DNA of 64,000 bases from Amborella trichopoda (taxonomy: Eukaryota > Streptophyta > Magnoliopsida > Amborellales > Amborellaceae), in NCBI RefSeq assembly GCF_000471905.2, contig NW_006499973.1, positions 3,163,329 to 3,227,328 on the forward strand. Reading direction: 5' to 3'. Shown one piece after another: positions 1-11,335 of the stretch; the stretch's first letter is position 1, and each line of letters starts with the position of its first letter. The notes below the pieces were generated by a model. That model worked only from the letters and a program-made list of their open reading frames with translations, ran no database searches and was not told where the DNA came from. Both the position numbers and the translations under genes were made by a program.

Positions 1-800
1 ATGGTTTTGTTAGACTACATCGCTTGTGATGTAAACCCTTAAAGTGCTCAACATTTTTAAACATTTAGATAGATACCTTTATCTTATAGTATAGTAACTT
101 TTTGTTTAGGGGTGTTTTAATTAATTAGTCAATGGTAAACTAGAAATTCCTAATAGAAACAAAAGCATTTATTAACAATAGTGGACAATGACCTCATCGA
201 TATGGTGCGTGACATCATCGATATGCGGTGTGACATCACCCACAAGGTCAATTAATTGTTTTTAATTACTAATAGAATGTCATTATTTTTTTTATAAAAA
301 TATCCATTCTACCCTTCTAAATGACCAAAATTGCCCCTACTTGAAAAAGTTTGTATTACCAAGGGTATTTTAGGGTCAAAAAATGTTTTAGATTAAGTAT
401 GTGAATATTAAGCTGTTATATTTTAGTATTTCTTGTAGAATTCTGTAAAAGTTTAAACAGAATAGAATTATGCAAATAAAAGGTAAAATTGATATATCTA
501 TGACTAACCAATGTGTGTCGTTAAGATTACCTATTTTGATACTAAATACTAAATTGCATAACATCACATTACATTCTTATATAAAAATTTGTACAGATAC
601 ATCGAAAAGGAAAACAAACTGTAAACAAATTATAACAAACTGTATAACAAACTGAAAATCAAACTAACTGTAAACAAACTGTAAAACAAACTTACTGTTT
701 ACATATGCAATAATTGGAAAAGATTTTCCAGTGTTGAGGGCAATAGGAAAGGAGAGAACGAAGATTACAATCACACATGCTAGGAATATGAAAAGGAGGA
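1..800. other. AT-rich intergenic, no gene seen
   Basis: No convincing reading frame or known element was found. A short repeated phrase around CATCGATATG lies at 195-225. An AACAAACTGT-like motif recurs at about 605-695. Neither is enough to name an element. Confidence 0.5.
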
Positions 801-849
801 AAAGATAGAACCTGGAAATTAAGGTGAATTATGTGACCTGGTATGAGCT

Positions 850-1660
850 ATGAGGTCAAGATAGCTGTTGCAGGAGATGGAGCAGGTAGAGGGCAGAAGA
901 GTATCTTCTGAGAGAGAGAGAGATGAGAGAAATGCAGAGAAGAGAGAAGTGCAGAGAAGAAATGAGAGAAGTGTAGAGAGGAAGAGAGGAGAGGAGAGCG
1001 TCTGAGGAAGGGCTCCTGAGTGACCTACCTCTTCGGAGGAATGAGAGGCTCTTATATAGAGGGAAAAGGATTGCCTTCGTTGCGAAGGAAGGAAGAAGGT
1101 GACAAGGCATAAAGCAAAAGAGATGTGACATAGGGAATATGCTGTCGGCGAAAGAAAACAAAATGGAAAAGAAAAAGTGAAAAAGCCTTTTGTCGTTGTC
1201 GGCACTTGTGGACAAAAAGGCATCAGAGAACAGTATGCAACTTTGTCTTTTATGTCGGTGCTACAGTGATGGTATCCTTGAATAGTCGTCATTTTGTCTT
1301 TTTATGTCGGTGGAGAGAATCTGTGCACAGTCTTGGTTTGTCGTATGTCGGTGGAGAGTATCTTGACATAGTGATATGAGTGAATCATGGTCTTTGACTG
1401 AATTCGTCTAGATCATCTTCTTCTTCAGGGTCTGTTTCTTCCAAGGGAAAGTACCTATTGTTGTGAGTTGGTGATGACTGTATGGTCTCATCTGATGAGA
1501 CCGGCTTCCTTCCTACTTCTGCAAAGATTTCCTTCATTTGTTGTTCCAAGGTTTCTTTGGAAGCATTAGGGTTTGATTGTAGCATATTTCTCAAATATGT
1601 GGGGAAGTCAAAGGAAGTATTGGTTGTATTATGTCTACTTGGACTGAGGTTATATATAGG
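850..1660 (-). mobile_element. Endogenous pararetrovirus fragment (Caulimoviridae-like)
   Basis: On the minus strand, a short reading-frame tail (1385-1594, open further upstream) ends in a very acidic segment (PEEEDDLDEF). A non-coding stretch follows, and then a promoter that closely resembles the caulimovirus 35S core: CCTTCGCAA, a CCCTCTATATAAG TATA box, and a long CT-rich leader. The order (end of a large frame, intergenic region, promoter, leader) is that of plant pararetroviruses, whose fragments are common in plant genomes (Florendovirus- or Petuvirus-like). Only one end of a genome is present, so this is a broken fossil. No RT or coat domain is in the fragment, so the family call rests on promoter and layout. 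It could instead be an LTR-element 3' end. Confidence 0.45.
1030..1115 (-). promoter_or_regulatory. 35S-like core promoter of the viral fossil
   Basis: On the minus strand, CCTTCGCAACGAAGG is followed by CCCTCTATATAAGAGCC (TATA box at about 1051-1062). The predicted start is some 25-30 bases downstream, just ahead of a pyrimidine-rich leader (about 860-1010). This mirrors the caulimovirus arrangement. Activity is not implied. Confidence 0.45.
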
Positions 1661-1739
1661 TTAAAGAATAGGAGAGAGTTTCACCCTTTCAAAGAGAGAA
1701 AACCAGAACGAAAAAACTCTGAGATCGCAGGATCTAGTG

Positions 1740-2170
1740 ACTTTTTTTTTTTTTTTGTAAATTTCAGCCCTACGGATAATTTTATTTTACTCACAGAGGC
1801 GATAATATTTCTGTGACATAAAATTCTACCATATGAAATCTAAAATATCTATATTGCCATATCACTTTGTAATTCCAAACAATCTATTAAACAACGATAT
1901 AAATGCTAATCCTTTAAACAATACATGCTTATAAAAATGCATGTAACTATTATACAATCCTTTAATCAATACGTGATATGTAATGACAATCAATGGTACT
2001 CACTGAAATTCACTGCAATAATACCAATAGAGGTTTATTGTTTTGAAAACATGTGAATAAGATAAAACATATACTTCACGTATGACTCACCATTAAAGAT
2101 ATACCTGAATATATATGGATCTAATATAAGCAATATAAGATAAAGCAATATGGAAGATAAAACTTGATCC
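1740..2170. other. AT-rich spacer beside the LTR
   Basis: A T-run (1741-1757) marks the likely edge of the viral fragment. The rest is AT-rich and lacks a reading frame. It lies where the internal part of the neighbouring minus-strand LTR element would be, but no gag or pol similarity is visible. Confidence 0.4.
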
Positions 2171-2182
2171 CTCTGATACCAT

Positions 2183-2497
2183 TGTTGGTAAAATTTGATG
2201 AAGCGTGTATTAGATCAAACCCGAGATTAGAAAAGGGGTGTCGTGAAGCTGGTAATCCCAGAACCTGGATTTTTATCCCTTCGCCTTTTAAAGAGATGTA
2301 CGCATCCTCTCTCTGGCATCCCATTTTATAGGAAGAAGAAGGGATAACTGTTGTATTTTTTCAATGGGGCTCTAGGAAACAAAATGGTTCTCTGATCTTC
2401 GAAGGGTTATATTTATATGGATATGACCATTGGATATATGAAATTACCATAAATATAGACTAAGATACGGAAGGCCTCATATCCAAACATGCCAACA
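2183..2497 (-). mobile_element. Copia-like LTR (5' LTR with primer-binding site)
   Basis: The 315-bp segment is bounded by TGTTGG and CCAACA, the usual short inverted ends of a Copia LTR. On the minus strand it is followed two bases later by TGGTATCAGAG (2171-2181), complementary to initiator methionine tRNA, which fixes this as a 5' LTR in minus orientation. A TATAAATA-like box lies inside at about 2408-2418. No second LTR and no coding region were found, so the element is truncated or a very short non-autonomous form. Confidence 0.65.
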
Positions 2498-3894
2498 AAT
2501 TGATCCTTGAGTTTGAACAAAATCAGCATGGAAGTTGAAATTCGAAAAGGCAGACGGGCAATGCAGAGGCCATGAAATGCCTAGATCAAATCAAATGGAT
2601 ATATCTGTTCGAGAAATGATTGGATCAAGAAGCCAGCAAATTTATTGGAACTCGGTGAAGAATAAGAGGAGGGAATTTATGTTTTGCCATTGATTTATCG
2701 AGAAAAACAGTTAAAAGTTTACAAACAATGATGACAGAAGTTGCAAAGATTAACGAATATGAATTTCCAGACTAACCAATATGAACAAAAACAGATCCTT
2801 CAATAACGAGAATAGCCTTCAAAACAAGCACATTACCTATTCTCCATCACCAAAAACTGGGAGGAGATTGTGATTGATGGGTTCTCTTATTTCTCTCTCC
2901 TCTCTCTAAATACTTCTCAATCTCTATATACTCCTCTCTCTCTTTCCCTTCCTGTCCCCCTTTTAGCCCCAAACATTGGTTTCTCTCTCCTTGATGTTGC
3001 GGTCTCAAAAGAAATAGAACTTTTCTCCCTATAACGCCTTTTTGGTATTCTCTCTCTATGTTCTCTAGATTATTTAATGGAGTTGCAATAGAGTTGAGGG
3101 AAGATGGAAAAATTGCTTGCCATGGTGAAAGATTACTGGTGTGACAGTGGAGAGGAACTAAGCAATTGGAGTGATGATGGAGAGGGACAATGACTAGGAG
3201 TATATGGGGGCATTGTTAGCAAATCTTCTATTAAAAAAGTGATTTTTGAGAAAGTTAAAAATTTGAGTTTTTCAAAATATCTTTAAAAGTTATTATTATT
3301 ATTATTATATATGAAACCAATGGAAATGCATATTTTTTTTCAAAAAGCTTTTAATGAAAAAATTTCTTAGTTTTCTTTTAATTCAAATGTCTTCATTTTC
3401 AAGAAAGATTTTCAAACTTTCTTGAAACTCTTCATATAAAATATTTGAGTTTTGGTTTTATAGAAGAGGGTTCGAAGGTAATACGTATTTTAGGAAAAAG
3501 TCATGTATCCATTTCTATAATTATCATTCCAAATAGACCCTGGTCTATAGAGAGGCCATGGACCTTCAAATTACTAATAATAAAAAAAAAAAAGTTGAAT
3601 TCGCTTTGAACACTTTTGTTATTGTCCAAATTACAATATTTAGTCATTTTTACTTTTTTTTTTTAAAATGCTATATCATCCACCCTAAAAAGCCCCTCCT
3701 CTCTCTCTTCCCATCCATGAACTACTTCCCCCTCTCTCGGTTTTGCAACCTTCGTTAAACTCCCACCTCTCTTACGTCCTGATCCTCACAATAGATTTAA
3801 GGGTCTATTGGACAAAAGTGAATCAAAATGTTCAAATTTTAGGAAATCTAAATAAAGGCAATGGCTGCTTTTCGTATGTCCGAATTATATTAAG
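2498..3894. other. Intergenic, no gene recognised
   Basis: CT-rich stretches occur at about 2880-3060. The remainder is AT-rich with homopolymer runs. A small open frame at 3558-3758 has no recognisable domain and is rich in low-complexity sequence. Nothing here supports a gene. Confidence 0.4.
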
Positions 3895-4286
3895 GGTGTG
3901 GTTTGTATAGAGCCTAGGCTCCAAACAATCAAATTAGAGCCTACCTACAAATAGTGTCGAGAAATGTGGTTTCAATATTGGAAATATTTAAGATAGACTT
4001 AAAATATATTTTAATCTTTATTTGTAAATTTTAAAACTTCAACTATAGTGTAGATCGACTGATCTATGAAAACTTGAAAATATTGAAAATTGACGGTCCA
4101 AAAATGCCTTACAAAATACACTATTTCCAAGACTTGAAATCCATTTTTTCCTCATGTTCGTGCATTTTGATGTCGAGATGATCAATTTGAGGATATTTGA
4201 GCATCAAAACAAACAGCTTCTAGTGAAATTTTTGAGGTAGGCTCTAATTTGATTATTTAGAGCCTCGGCTCTATATAAACTTTTCC
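3895..4286 (+). mobile_element. MITE family A, copy 1
   Basis: A segment of about 390 bp has long terminal inverted repeats: TATAGAGCCTAGGCTCC followed by a 25-base match on the left, and the complementary AGGTAGGCTCTAATTTG to GAGCCTCGGCTCTATA on the right. The repeat reaches outward to GG/CC at the ends. There is no coding capacity. A full-length second copy in the opposite orientation lies at 33162-33535, with similarity running through the interior, so this is a family of short TIR elements. TATTAA occurs just outside both ends, but no exact target duplication was settled. The superfamily is unknown. Confidence 0.75.
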
Positions 4287-4780
4287 GTATTAATCCTATT
4301 ATGTGGATTTTTATGCAGGCCTGACTGTGTACACATGTATTATAGAATTTTTTTAGATTTGAGATATTTGACTTTTTGAAAGACAAAATCAGAATTTATT
4401 AAATTTTTTTTATTGGGCTCTCTAGCCATTAAAGATATGCACTACCCATAAAACTTATAAATTAAAATCAACAATTTATAGAAGCACAACACAATGGAGA
4501 GAGAGAGTAATTGTTTGATAACTTGCAAACAAATATGGGCCTACATGTATTTCCATATTCTATTTTGTTTATTGATATTGAATTGCCTTATATTGATATC
4601 CAACCTCCACACACAAGATTACAAGAGAGGAAGAGAGGGAGATCATTTGTTTGAATTGAAACTTCATTGGCATGTCATATAAGAAAATAGCTCCATTAAA
4701 AAAATCCATAAAGGGATATGATTGCAAATTAAGTTAATATTATAAAAGTTTATTTCTTTTCGTTTTTTTTTTTTTTAAAG
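4287..4780. other. Spacer, no gene seen
   Basis: AT-rich sequence between two TIR elements. The open frame at 4494-4682 shows no domain. Confidence 0.4.
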
Positions 4781-5566
4781 AAAACTATAAAAAATAAACC
4801 TTTTTTTTTCTTCAGGTTATTGAAAAAAATCGCAAATCTTCTAAAATCTTATTCATACTCCTTTTGCCATTGTTTGCGATATTGTGACTAAAATAGTATT
4901 CACGGTGGAGTTGGGTATGTGGAGGTTATCAAGTTTGACTCAGAATCGTGATGGTTATAGAGGCCTTACCTGTACTTTCGGTTTTTCTTTTTTTTGTTTT
5001 TTACTTTTTTTTTTTTGGGTGGGGGAAGGGAGTGTGGTTTAGGTTTGCGGTGTGTGGGGCGTGGTGGGGGGAGGGGGGGGGTTGGGTTGGGTTGGGGGTG
5101 GGGGAAGGGAGTGTGGTTTGGGGTTTTTTTGTTTTTTACTGTTTACGGTGGGTGTGGGTGTGGGTGTGGGTGGGGGGGGGAGAGAGTGTACTTACACAAC
5201 AGTGATGGTATCTTATACAAAATGAACTTTCAAGGTGGGGTTTTAAGTTATGGGATGGTTCTATGATACGTGATGCTTTATAAAGTGAAAAAGCATCACG
5301 GCTCCTCTTGTACGATGATGATTCAAGAAGTCAAGAATCACGGTTCAATTAGAACCGTAGAGATCTAAAATCCCACATAAAGAGGGTCGCCATTTGACCA
5401 TCACGGTTTTAAGATAATCATGATAACCTCTACTGACCTAACTCTACCGTGAAGGGTATTTTAGTCACAAAATCGCAACCAATGACAAAAAAGGGTATGG
5501 ATAAGGTCTTAAAAGATTTGGGTTTTTTTTTTAAATAACATTAAAAAGGAATATTTTTTGTAAGTT
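4781..5566. mobile_element. Non-autonomous TIR element with G-rich core
   Basis: The flanks form an inverted repeat of about 150 bp. The left arm (about 4781-4935) contains GCGATATTGTGACTAAAATA and CACGGTGGAGTTGGGT. The right arm (about 5400-5566) contains their complements, TATTTTAGTCACAAAATCGC and ACCTAACTCTACCGTG. The centre (about 5000-5180) is a G/T-rich block absent from the arms. There is no transposase. Long TIRs suggest a Mutator-like MITE, but no 9-bp target duplication was found, so the superfamily is a guess. Ends are approximate. Confidence 0.65.
5056..5113 (+). repeat. G-quadruplex-prone G-run cluster
   Basis: Successive G-runs separated by one or two bases, including TTGGGTTGGGTTGGGGG, satisfy the usual four-tract G-quadruplex rule several times over. 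A GTGGGT-type repeat follows at 5148-5175. It lies in the loop of the surrounding inverted-repeat element. Confidence 0.7.
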
Positions 5567-5640
5567 CCCCAAAAAAAGAATACATGATCTCATATGTAAA
5601 AAAATTAAAACCTAACATAATATCATCAATCAAACAACAA

Positions 5641-5816
5641 CTAGCTTCTTCTATTGCAATAGTCAACCCACATATTATATGCAATGTTGTCTTGTAATAG
5701 ATAACTTATGTCATGTTGATTAATTGCATAAGCAAGATCTGGGTCATTTTCTTCTTCAAAATCCCTTGGTCTATATATTTGACTTTGGTTTTCCTTGTCA
5801 TATTCTTCATAGAGCT
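5641..5816 (-). pseudogene. Possible transposase C-terminal exon (PIF/Harbinger-like)
   Basis: A minus-strand frame of about 58 codons ends at a TAG (5641-5643). It reads LYEEYDKENQSQIYRPRDF and, at its end, DNIAYNMWVDY. A final (R/D)-x-I-A-x-x-MW-x-D-Y phrase is reminiscent of the C-terminus of plant DDE nucleases of the PIF/Harbinger type. An AG directly upstream could be a splice acceptor. No upstream exon with the DDE residues is visible, so this is at best a remnant. The assignment rests on one short motif. Confidence 0.25.
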
Positions 5817-5894
5817 AGTCATCACCTCTAAACAAACATGATTATGTAAGAAAAATATTAAAATAACTAACTCGACTCGTTTTTAAATTATCTA

Positions 5895-6174
5895 TACAGG
5901 TGGCCTTGAGAGCTCGCAAAGCGCTTTTTGAGAACACCAAATTTGTATCCATTGGGATTTTCTATGATTGTGAGAAAATACTGAATTTCAATGTATTTCA
6001 GAGCCATCAAGGCTTATCGAAGATATGTACAAGAGCTCCAGTTTATAGGATTACAAAGCTATATACTACTAAAGAAAATAACATATGCAATGAATTACCT
6101 TCCTAATATGGGTACACATAAAAGGAAAGAAGATATTGTACACAAAAATAAATATAAATTTCTATAACTTCACA
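5895..6174 (-). mobile_element. 3' LTR of the LARD-like element
   Basis: It shares with 9570-9834 the phrases CAAGGCTTATCGAAGAT, AACATATGCAATGAAT and AGATATTGTACACAAAAATA. It ends in TTCACA next to the polypurine run. The left edge is not sharp. Confidence 0.6.
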
Positions 6175-6339
6175 CTCCTCCTCAAACAAGAAGCTTAAGA
6201 GAGAGCAACTGGAGTTTGGACAACAGGAGACAACCCTCAGAAACATGGCAGGAACAGAAGATCGAGCAGCGGCAAATCAGCAAGCCTCTGAAACAGTTGG
6301 CTCAAATAAAACAAGCTCAAGCAACAACAGAGCAACATG

Positions 6340-6815
6340 CCTTAATAATGGAGCTAGGATGAGAGAGGACTTTTTGGTATGCATTGTTAAGTGGGAGATT
6401 TAAGGGAGATATGAGAAAGATATGGGAAACTTTATCTTTTTAGTTTAGGGGTTTTAGAAGGTGGAAAGTTATCATGTTGGAACCCAAATCAATATCTTTT
6501 TAAGTCCAATTCTTTTAAAATGTGAGGAGAGAGAGAATAGGGGATGACATGAAGAGAGAGAAAATAGGGGTGAAGAGAGAGAAAATAGGGAGAGAGTAGG
6601 GGATGAAGAGAGAGAAGATAGGGAGAGAGGGAAAGTACGTGCAAATTAGAGAGAGAGGTTTATTTTTTTAGTTATGGGTATTTTCTTTTTAGTCTATGTA
6701 ACGGAAGATCTCCCTTCATTATAAAGTGAATGAGAATTGAATAAAATTTGGTATTGTGAAGAGATCGTTTCTGGGGTAGATTCTCTTGCAGACTTTAAGA
6801 AATGGTATATTCTCT
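6340..6815 (+). mobile_element. Inverted partial copy of the TRIM-like LTR
   Basis: Read on the plus strand, this segment matches the reverse complement of the LTRs at 6816-7363 and 8007-8601 (CTAGGATGAGAGAGGA, TTCTCTTGCAGACTTTAAGA, TATATTCTCTCAA). It lacks both LTR tips. With the next LTR it forms an inverted repeat with arms of nearly 0.5 kb and almost no spacer. Confidence 0.65.
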
Positions 6816-8601
6816 CAATAAAAATAACTCGAAAATATTAAAAAAAAATAATAATAATTGAGAGAATGTACCTTCTCTCAAGGTCTGCAAGGGAATCCAC
6901 ACAAAAAACGATCTCTTCACAAGACCAAATTTTATTTAATTCTCATTCATTGCTTTACAATGAAAGGAGATATTCCTTTAAATAGATTAAAAAAAAAAGA
7001 TAAACCATAGCTAAAAAAAAACCCTCACTCTCTAATTTGCATGTACTTTCCTTCTCTCCCTATCTTCTCTCTCTTTATTCTCTTATTTTCTATCGCATCA
7101 AGTCATCCCCATATCTTCTCTCTCCTCACGTCTTAAAAGATTTGGACTCAGATTGTGATTTGTGTTCTAACATGATGACTTTCCACCTTATAAAAACCCT
7201 AAACTAAAAGATAAACTTTCCCATATCTTTCTCATATTTAAATCTCTCACTTAATAATACATACCAAAAAATCCTCCCTCATCCTACCTAACATTATCAT
7301 TATCCTAGCTCTCTTCTTATTCCTAATTAATAAATAAATAAACTCCAATTTTTATTTACATCATTCTTCCGGAGTTGGGAGAAGCTCGACCTTGAGTTTA
7401 AAGTCAATCACCCTCTATTAAATGGTGATGTAATGCCACCATCCACCTCATCACATTTTCTTCTTTTTTGTTGTTGCAGGAACTCTTCAAAAACCATAAA
7501 GTTCGCGACTTTGCTCAAAGAATAATTTTGAATACGAGCATGGACTGTTTATTTCTTACTAGGAAGGTACCGAGCTCCAAACAAGCACCATATGCAATCG
7601 ATGAACACTTTGGACCATGAAATTCTGGAGATCCATTTTAAAACTGAAATCTCATGGACGTTTTATGGGATAGGAATCTTGTCTGCAAATTTGTTCTTGA
7701 CGTTTTGGATCAGCAGCCCAGGTCGGTCGAGGAGCTCGAATCGTCTCTACAATAAGATTTGTGTCGGATCTTCATAGTTATGAGTGCCCTCTACTCGATG
7801 AATGTCGTCCTCCAACTATAGCTTTAATCAAATTTTCTATCGCTTGTCCCCAAGGATCATCCATTGTAGGAGTATGATTAGCTTGACTAGCTTTTGGTGG
7901 TATTACAAAAAAAAAAAGCTAAATCTCTAGATCTTACTTGCTTTCTAAACTGAATCTTTGGATCTTACTTTCTCTCTCTTTAGATCTAACTTACTCTGAT
8001 ACCAACTGATGCAGAGAGAAAAATAACATGGGAACAATAAAAATGAACAAAGAAAAGGTTGAGAGAATATACTATCTCTTAAGATCTGCAAGGGAATCTA
8101 CCCAAAAAACGATCTCTTCACAAGAGCAAATTTTATTCAATTCTCATTCATTACTTTACAATGAAAGGAGATCTCCTTTTAAATAGACTAAAAAAGAAGA
8201 AAAATTATACCTAAAAAAAATACCTCTCTCTAATTTGCATGTATTTTCCCTCTCTCCCTATCTTCTCTATCTTCATCCCCTACTCTCTCCTTATCTTCTC
8301 TCTCTTCATCCCCCTATTTTCTCTCTCCTCATGTCATCCCCCTATTTTCACTCTCTTCACATCTTAAAAGATTTAGACTCCAAAAAAATAGTGATTTGGG
8401 TTCCAACATGATAACTTTCTACCTTCTAAAAACCGTAAGCTAAAAAAATAAACTTTCCTATATCTTTCTCATATTTAAATCTTCCTTAAATATCCCACTT
8501 CATAATACGTAACAAAAAATCCTCCCTCATCCTACCTAGCTTTATCCTTATCCTAATTAAAAATAAAATAAATAAATAAACTTCAATTTTTATTTGCATC
8601 A
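6816..8601 (-). mobile_element. TRIM-like short LTR retrotransposon
   Basis: Two direct LTRs (about 6816-7363 and 8007-8601) enclose only about 640 bp. The right one has clean TGATGC/GCATCA ends and is followed on the minus strand by TGGTATCAGAG (7994-8004), a standard tRNA-Met primer-binding site. The interior has no pol. It contains a short minus-strand open stretch starting MDDPWGQAIENL (about 7865), which looks like a gag start. Total length of about 1.8 kb fits a terminal-repeat retrotransposon in miniature or an internally deleted relative. It sits inside the larger LTR element. Confidence 0.65.
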
Positions 8602-9569
8602 AGTTCACATATCAAAATAGACATGATCAATTAACATAATAAATAAACTCGATCATACATATAAAAACATATAATATGAATATGGACTCAGATGGTTAAT
8701 GCGGTTGGGTGAGATTTCAGATGGATTTGGGTCAAGATCCAAAAACAAGAACATGCATAGGGGTGGTTTTTCAGATAGGGCAGATCGGCCGTTTTCAGAG
8801 GCCATTTTTCAAAGGTAGAATTAGAGGTGGGTTTCTGATTCGATTCAGATAAGTATTTCATATCTAACGGTTTTGGGAATTTGTTTTTTAATCCATCTTG
8901 ACAATTGATTCCATGGTGATGCATTAATGTGCAGGAGCCTAGCCGATTACACTAGTCGAAAAGGGGTAATGTGAATAACAGCCATCATTTGCCTCATGGG
9001 AGGGGTAGCGACTAGCTTTGTTTTGGAATAGCAACTGTATACTTACTAGGAACAATTTTGAGATGGCCCACACTTACTATTAACTAGGACGTGCAAATAG
9101 ATGGTGCAAGGTCCAGATAGACAGTGCACGAGGGGAAGTATATTGGTTTTAGAGCGACGTCACCAAATAGCAACAACAAGAAGCCATTGGGCAGCAAAGC
9201 CGAAAACGTGGGAGAAGTTCCCTTAGTACGGAGGGAGCAGAGCCGAGCCGAGGGAGAAGATCAGATTCTTCCGTCAACTTGCTAATAGTTGGAGAGTCGA
9301 TCAAGAGAAATTAAAAGAGATGCAACAATTTAAAAAAAAAGCAAAAAATGAATTTTAGAGAGAAAGACAACATCAAAGGGTACATGAATGATCAAAGAAC
9401 ATATCGAAGAGTCGAAACATGAATCGACAGAAGAGCTCATATGAGAGAGTCGCTAATGGCTATTTTGCAGAGAGTCAAAACACGACTTGACAGAAGAGCT
9501 CAGATCTCAAATTTGAGGGGCGAGATTGCGTCTCTGATCTGAGGTTGAGTAGTCTATAGCTCTAATACC

Positions 9570-9834
9570 ATGTGAAGAGTATCAGGTTTTTTTTTAGAGA
9601 CTCTCTGTGTCCATTGAGATTTTTTATGATTGTAAGAAACTATTGAATTTAATGTATTTCAGAGCCCTCAAGGCTTATCGAAGATGTGTACAAGAGCCCC
9701 AATTTATAGGGTTACAAAGCTATGTATTATTAAAAAAGTAACATATGCAATGAATCACCTTCCTAATATAGATACAAATAAAATGAATGAAGATATTGTA
9801 CACAAAAATAAATACAATTTCCTCTAACTTTACA
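9570..9834 (-). mobile_element. 5' LTR of the LARD-like element
   Basis: The LTR runs from TGTGAAG to TTTACA on the plus strand (TGTAAAG to CTTCACA on the element strand). The primer-binding site is immediately internal at about 9558-9569. It is similar along most of its length to 5895-6174. Confidence 0.65.
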
Positions 9835-10877
9835 ATAGCACTATGCAGCATTTCTTAGAGAAAAATGTCTCAAATTGAATAACTCCTTGTAGTTTTGTGG
9901 AGCATTTTGTCCACAACCATATTCTTTGAGGTGGTAACGAACTCGATAATATGGGCTAATAAAATTGGGGTATTCGCATAACTTGCATCAACTATGTAGT
10001 ATTTACCTAGCTTGTTTGAAAAGATCTAAATGATTAAGTGACATATTTACCGAAGTATATTAATTATTTCTTAAGTTTGAAGTAACTTAGGGAACATGGA
10101 AGCCATTTTGTGAGGTTGTCTGAAGAACTATAAAATCAGCAGTATAACCCTCTTGTCCTTTATAAACACATGTGAATAATAGATTGACTGAACATGCTGC
10201 CATAACATGCTAGGAAAGAAACCCTTTCCGATTTCAATAGCATGCTTGGTTCTCAGATTCTGAGTTTCATCAACTATTCCAATCCAATCCTTACAAGATA
10301 AAATTTTGGTGAGATACTAATGATGACATTGATAATTCTGAAAATAATACTATATGAATTGTACATTGAAGAGGGGAAGTAAATGTCATTATAATGGATA
10401 TCTGGAGGAGTATTTGTTGATAACAAGCACATGCAGCGGGGTGCTAATGTACAGATAACATTAAGAACATATTAAAAGTACCAACTAACCATTTGACCAA
10501 AGTGTTGGAATCATTCTTGTATATGCAGTTGCTAGAGGTATTAGCTATAGCATAACAAAATACTCCCACTTGTTCCTCCACATTAATATACTCAAAGTCT
10601 TAGATGAGATTTTCCCTTCGAGGTATTACACAGATTCTTAAGGATTTTTTGTGCCATGTGTAGAGTATCTTTATAATGAATAGGATGTCCATTTAGTAAC
10701 TCATGCATGTATTTAGCACTTGGAGACTAGATGTTCATCAAAGCATCTTTTCTAAGTAAGTTGTGGAGTACCCTGCAACAACAACAACCTCTAGCATGGT
10801 TTCCAGTTGGCTTTCTTCTTTAGATTCATATCCCATAGACAAAGTTGATTAGTTCTAATTTAAGTCAATCCTAGTCC
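9835..10877. other. Intergenic, nothing recognised
   Basis: No frame longer than about 60 codons and no repeat shared with the rest of the window were noticed. The phrase ACTCCCACTTGTTCC near 10562 recalls the polypurine-side edge of Copia LTRs, but no LTR could be traced. Confidence 0.35.
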
Positions 10878-10984
10878 ATAAATGTAAGGACCCGGACATT
10901 TCGGCATTTGGTGGTGCACCGGCGAGTCGTTGGCACTAGTGATCTGGCGCGCAGATGCTGCCGAGAGTGCGGCGTTGCCGCTGT

Positions 10985-11335
10985 GAGCGATGCCGCCGTA
11001 TGCGCTGCCGCCTTGCATGACGCCGCTATGTTCGTTGCCACCATGCGTGACGCCACCGTGTGTGTTTCCCTTGTGCGTGAAGCCGCCGTGCGTGTTGCCG
11101 CTGTGCCTGATGCCGTTGTGTGCATTACCACTGTGCGTGACGCCACCGCGAGCATTGCCGCTGTGCGTGACGCTACTGTGTGTGTTGTTACCATGAACGA
11201 CACTGCCGTGTGTGTTGCTGCCGTGCATGACATCGCCGTGTGCGTTGCCGCTGTGCGTGACGCCGCCGTGTGCATTGTCGTTGTTTGCAGTGTTGTCGTG
11301 TGTGTTGCCATCATGTGTGACGCGGCAGCTACGCG
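10985..11335 (+). repeat. 30-bp GC-rich minisatellite in the LTR
   Basis: About eleven diverged units of 30 bp (consensus near GTGCGTGACGCCGCCGTGTG plus TGTTGCCGCT) lie end to end. Because 30 is a multiple of three, both strands stay open as 10-residue repeats, for example THSGNAHGGV on the minus strand. GC content is far above the surrounding LTR. It is best read as a minisatellite, not a gene. Confidence 0.75.

Larger units (their letters stand above)
5895..9834 (-). mobile_element. Large non-coding LTR element (LARD-like), host of nested insertions
   Basis: Two similar terminal repeats face the same way: about 5895-6174 and 9570-9834. Beside the right-hand one is TGGTATTAGAGC (minus strand, about 9558-9569), a tRNA-Met type primer-binding site. 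Beside the left-hand one is a purine run (minus strand GAGGAGGAG at 6175-6183) in polypurine-tract position. The interior carries no gag or pol and has been invaded by a smaller LTR element. It is either a LARD or a heavily decayed Copia. The LTRs differ at many positions, so it is old. Left end approximate. Confidence 0.6.

Noticed and set aside
819-1292. 157-codon and 119-codon minus-strand frames
   Set aside because: They cover the CT-rich leader and promoter region of the viral fragment. The composition is Ser/Leu/Phe low-complexity.
4948-5266. Two overlapping glycine/tryptophan-rich frames
   Set aside because: They are artefacts of the G/T-rich block in a TIR element.
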